DNA of 7,749 nt, from NCBI GenBank assembly GCA_002773755.1, contig PFAG01000022.1:12672-20420 (forward strand), given 5' to 3'. The notes beneath the pieces were generated by a model. It saw nothing but the letters and a program-made list of their open reading frames with translations. It was not told the origin of the DNA and did no database searches. Source of the DNA: Candidatus Colwellbacteria bacterium CG10_big_fil_rev_8_21_14_0_10_41_28 (GTDB taxonomy: Bacteria > Patescibacteriota > Minisyncoccia > UBA6257 > Colwellbacteraceae). Below, piece by piece: positions 5,440-7,749 of the stretch. Numbering within the stretch: position 1 is the first letter of the stretch; every line of letters starts with the position of its first letter. A program made the translations under genes and the position numbers.

Positions 5440-6321
5440 ATACTCCCTTATCTTTTCATAATTATTAACACCCTCTTTGGGGATTAATATGTACATCTCT
5501 CCGTTAATGCTATCTATGTAAGAGCTCTCCAGAAGACCTGTGCTGAAATCCAGAACAATACTATTGAACTTAACTCCATCTCTTTCTCTTATTTGAGAAA
5601 CTAAACTACCAAAAGAAAAGTTGGCTGAAACTCTATCCAGCTCAGGAAGCAATTTGAAAGCAATGGCAGTTTTCTCTGCGGGAGAAAGACTGTTGAACTT
5701 CTTGGAGATAGCGTCTATAACGGAATGTTGGTTGTGCTCTCTAAAGAAATCCCCATCTGGGGCAAACCTGTTTCTGATTAGCCAAACCGTATCTACTCCA
5801 GAGAGAGCATTCTCTCCGCCTGGCAAACTAAATCCAGTAATAGGATCTGTTACCCTATCTTCCAGGGTGACTGTTATTCCTCCAAGCTCGTCTACAATTC
5901 TCTCAACTGTTATTAAATCCACAACAATATAATTATCTACATCCAGACCCGATATGCCTGACGCTACTGATAGAAAATCTTCTATTTTGTTCTCTACTAT
6001 TACACTATTTGCCTTGTTTGAATATTCACCAATATCTCCATAAAGATCTCTTGGAATTGAGATCAGATTAACAACACGTTCTTCTGGTTTATAGTTGGCT
6101 ACAATTATAGTGTCTGCTAAACCCGGGGCCTGGTGCCACTCTCCCCCCTGGCCGACACCAACTTGTCCAAGAATTAAGAAGTTTATCTCCCCCTCGTCAT
6201 TTATAACGACCTCTCTATTCTCAAAATAGGCTACCTTATCCCCTAAAGAGCTAGTTATAAAGACTATTCCAAGTAGAACTGCTGATAATGCGACTATTAT
6301 AAATACTCCTTTTTTATTCAT
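5419..6321 (-). CDS. LytR-CpsA-Psr (LCP) family cell-wall polymer transferase
   Basis: LCP enzymes sit outside the membrane and move lipid-linked polymers (teichoic acids, capsule or other glycans) onto peptidoglycan. This 300-residue protein has a short cytoplasmic start (MNKK) and one membrane segment at about 5-24. The LCP domain (about 46-205) shows INFLILGQ at 46-53, LADTIIVANY at 68-77, VVNLISIPRD at 83-92, SNKANS at 101-106, IVDELGGITVTL at 142-153, and LIRNRF...DFFREHNQH between 181 and 199. Family-critical residues can be placed: Asp70, Arg91, Asp92, Lys103, Arg183, Arg185, Arg194, Gln198. The usual Arg before the first DT motif is absent (GLADT), and the usual RQ pair reads NQ. About 100 residues of unassigned C-terminal region follow. 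It overlaps folD by 8 bases (ATGAATAA) and recA tail-to-tail by 9. No SD sequence is evident. The polymer it transfers is unknown. Confidence 0.92.
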   Translation of the reverse strand: MNKKGVFIIVALSAVLLGIVFITSSLGDKVAYFENREVVINDEGEINFLILGQVGVGQGGEWHQAPGLADTIIVANYKPEERVVNLISIPRDLYGDIGEYSNKANSVIVENKIEDFLSVASGISGLDVDNYIVVDLITVERIVDELGGITVTLEDRVTDPITGFSLPGGENALSGVDTVWLIRNRFAPDGDFFREHNQHSVIDAISKKFNSLSPAEKTAIAFKLLPELDRVSANFSFGSLVSQIRERDGVKFNSIVLDFSTGLLESSYIDSINGEMYILIPKEGVNNYEKIREYIKERLL

Positions 6322-7129
6322 TAGAAGAATCGTTTAGCTTATAGAAATTTTCGAAGAGTTTTGCTACCAATATTGGGCCTGTGCCACCAGGGGTTGGTGT
6401 GTATGCACTTAGTTTTTCATATGCCTCTTCGCTTAAATCTCCCTTTAGGCGACCGTTATTTATGGAATATCCATAATCTATAACGATTGCACCCTTCTTA
6501 AGGTGATCTTTCTTTATCAGGCCAGCTTTTCCAGCACCGGTTATAACTAAATCACACTCTTTTATTGGTAGATAGCTGTCTCCCTCATCTATTTTATAAA
6601 GCTCTCTAGATTTTTGAGAAAACCAGATACTGATAGGCTCTCCCACAAGCTCTCCAAGACCCACAATAGCCACATTAATAGAAGGTAGATCTAATTTTTC
6701 TCTTGAAATGATTTCTTCAAGTACAGCCACAGATGGTGGTAGCGCTTTACTTTCGCCGGCTCTAAATAGTTCTTTGGCCTCACTTGATAATAGATCGATA
6801 TCTTTCTCCGCTGGTATTAGTCTAAGGATCCTATCTTTATCTAAACTCTCTGGGATGGGGAGCTGTATAATCACACCTCCAACGCTATCTCCACTAACTG
6901 AAATAGAAATCTTCTCTTCTATCTCTGCTTGTCCGAGATCTGGATTGAGTTTTTCTATCTGAAAATCTAAACCAAGATCTTCTGCAACTATCTGTTTCCT
7001 TTTTAGAAAGCTTTCTGAGGCTGGGTCTTCTCCTATCAGAAAAGCCACTAGGCTCTTTTGGGGAACTGGAAGCTTTTTAAGCTCCCCTATTATCTCTAAA
7101 GATATTTCTCTGCCGGAAATTTCTCGCAT
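6314..7129 (-). CDS. folD: Bifunctional methylenetetrahydrofolate dehydrogenase / methenyltetrahydrofolate cyclohydrolase FolD
   Basis: FolD oxidises 5,10-methylene-tetrahydrofolate with NAD(P)+ and hydrolyses the product to 10-formyl-tetrahydrofolate. The protein has 271 residues against about 285 in E. coli. Matches include GEDPASESFLKRK (33-45) with the catalytic Lys at 45, GGVIIQLPIPE (84-94) with Gln89, and EKDIDLL (108-114) with Asp110 and Asp112. The nucleotide-loop GLGELVGEP is at 157-165, GAIVIDYG at 213-220, and YTPTPGGTGPILVAKL at 243-258. Several usual residues differ: the Tyr of the YxxxK motif is Phe41, KDVDG reads KDIDL, PCTP reads PPSV (131-134), and the GxS of the nucleotide loop is GLG. 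Family identity is clear; whether both activities remain is open. The N-terminus EISGREI matches the usual start, which overlaps the end of glyA by 34 bases. GlyA would make its substrate. Confidence 0.93.
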   Translation of the reverse strand: MREISGREISLEIIGELKKLPVPQKSLVAFLIGEDPASESFLKRKQIVAEDLGLDFQIEKLNPDLGQAEIEEKISISVSGDSVGGVIIQLPIPESLDKDRILRLIPAEKDIDLLSSEAKELFRAGESKALPPSVAVLEEIISREKLDLPSINVAIVGLGELVGEPISIWFSQKSRELYKIDEGDSYLPIKECDLVITGAGKAGLIKKDHLKKGAIVIDYGYSINNGRLKGDLSEEAYEKLSAYTPTPGGTGPILVAKLFENFYKLNDSSNE

Positions 7130-7749
7130 AGTTTTTTAACATCTTCTTGTATACCCTTGTCTTTCTTAAGGCCCCCATCGATTAATCGAGCTAGAATCTT
7201 CATGTCCTCTTCTCTTAATCCTCTAGTTGTAACTGATGGTGTTCCCAATCTAATTCCTGATGGTTTTAATGGAGAGGTGTCACCAGGGATAGAGTTTCTA
7301 TTAGCAAGAATCCCAACATCTTCAAGTCTCTTTTCTCCCCCTAGACCATCTATGCCACTTTGGCTTAGATCAATGAGAATCAGGTGTGTGTCTGTTCCCC
7401 CTCCGACAAGATTATATCCAAGCGATATTAGCTCATCAGAAAGAGCTTTTGCATTTTTAACTATCTGGGCCCCGTATTCCATAAATTCACTTTGACTAGC
7501 CTCGAAAAAAGCTCGCGCCTTAGCTGCGATGATGTTGTTATGTGGGCCTCCTTGGAGCCCGGGAAAAACTGCTCTATTTATCTCTTTTTCTATATCCACC
7601 CCTTTATTTTTGGCGGTTTCAGAACTCTTCTTCATAAAGATCATGGCTCCACGTGGGCCTCTTAGAGATTTATGAGTGGTTGTGGTTACAATATCGGCAT
7701 GGGCAAATGGTGATGGGTGTGTTCCTGTGGCAATTAGGCCCGCAATGTG
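7096..7749 (-). CDS. glyA: Serine hydroxymethyltransferase GlyA, C-terminal part (runs off the right edge)
   Basis: GlyA is a PLP enzyme that converts serine and tetrahydrofolate to glycine and 5,10-methylene-tetrahydrofolate. 217 residues are visible, open to the window edge. They begin HIAGLIATGTHPSPF, and the PLP-binding lysine is in VTTTTHKSLRGPRG (Lys at visible residue 27, bases 7671-7669). Also seen are FPGLQGGPHNN, DTHLILIDLS, KPSGIRLGTPSVTTRGL (the substrate-binding SGiR region) and the usual ending LCEKFP. Compared with E. coli, where this lysine is residue 229, about 200 N-terminal residues lie outside. The protein extends five residues past the common FP end because the frame runs into folD. 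It heads the right-hand minus operon as far as can be seen, and pairs metabolically with folD. Confidence 0.96.
   Translation of the reverse strand, partial: HIAGLIATGTHPSPFAHADIVTTTTHKSLRGPRGAMIFMKKSSETAKNKGVDIEKEINRAVFPGLQGGPHNNIIAAKARAFFEASQSEFMEYGAQIVKNAKALSDELISLGYNLVGGGTDTHLILIDLSQSGIDGLGGEKRLEDVGILANRNSIPGDTSPLKPSGIRLGTPSVTTRGLREEDMKILARLIDGGLKKDKGIQEDVKKLCEKFPAEKYL

Noticed and set aside
1..7749. CRISPR array, tRNA or rRNA gene, insertion sequence, toxin-antitoxin pair or defence system
   Set aside because: No spaced direct repeats, cloverleaf-like segment, transposase motifs or terminal inverted repeats were found by reading, and every stretch except the 66-base gap is explained by a recognised gene.

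Overview
The window holds nine protein-coding regions. Seven lie complete inside it, and two are cut by its edges: a YkuK-type RNase H-like gene on the left and glyA on the right. No rRNA, tRNA, CRISPR array, transposon or phage gene is visible. The DNA is AT-rich (about 40% GC by eye), favours AGA/AGG for arginine, and is almost entirely coding: the only gap between genes is 66 bases. Very tight overlapping genes, a short FtsK, a small RodZ-like protein encoded directly before recA, and an LCP protein and FolD with divergent motifs together suggest a small-genome bacterium of the Candidate Phyla Radiation (Patescibacteria) type. That placement is inference from style and remembered family features, not from a phylogeny.

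Layout. (1) Minus-strand operon at 1-1525: a phosphomannomutase/phosphoglucomutase divided into two overlapping reading frames (domain I at 1124-1525, domains II-IV at 252-1127), then the start of a YkuK/DUF458 gene. (2) A 66-base divergent intergenic region at 1526-1591 containing a perfect 12-base palindrome. (3) Plus-strand operon at 1592-5427: ftsK, a RodZ-like membrane protein, and recA, with overlaps of 8 and 14 bases. (4) Minus-strand operon at 5419-7749: glyA (3' part), folD and an LCP-family (LytR-CpsA-Psr) gene, with overlaps of 34 and 8 bases. Its last gene runs tail-to-tail into recA with a 9-base overlap.

Function. The plus operon joins chromosome translocation at division (FtsK), a cell-shape or envelope-type scaffold (RodZ-like) and homologous recombination (RecA). 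The right-hand minus operon joins one-carbon folate metabolism (GlyA makes methylene-tetrahydrofolate, FolD oxidises it) to attachment of polymers to the cell wall (LCP). The left-hand minus operon makes a sugar-phosphate mutase that would supply hexose-1-phosphates for surface glycans.

Most of the content is housekeeping, and I see no clear undescribed multi-gene system. The observation most worth a second look is the split phosphomannomutase. Every catalytic loop is intact across the two chains, the frames are joined by an ATGA stop-start overlap, and the usual inter-domain linker is missing at exactly the break point.
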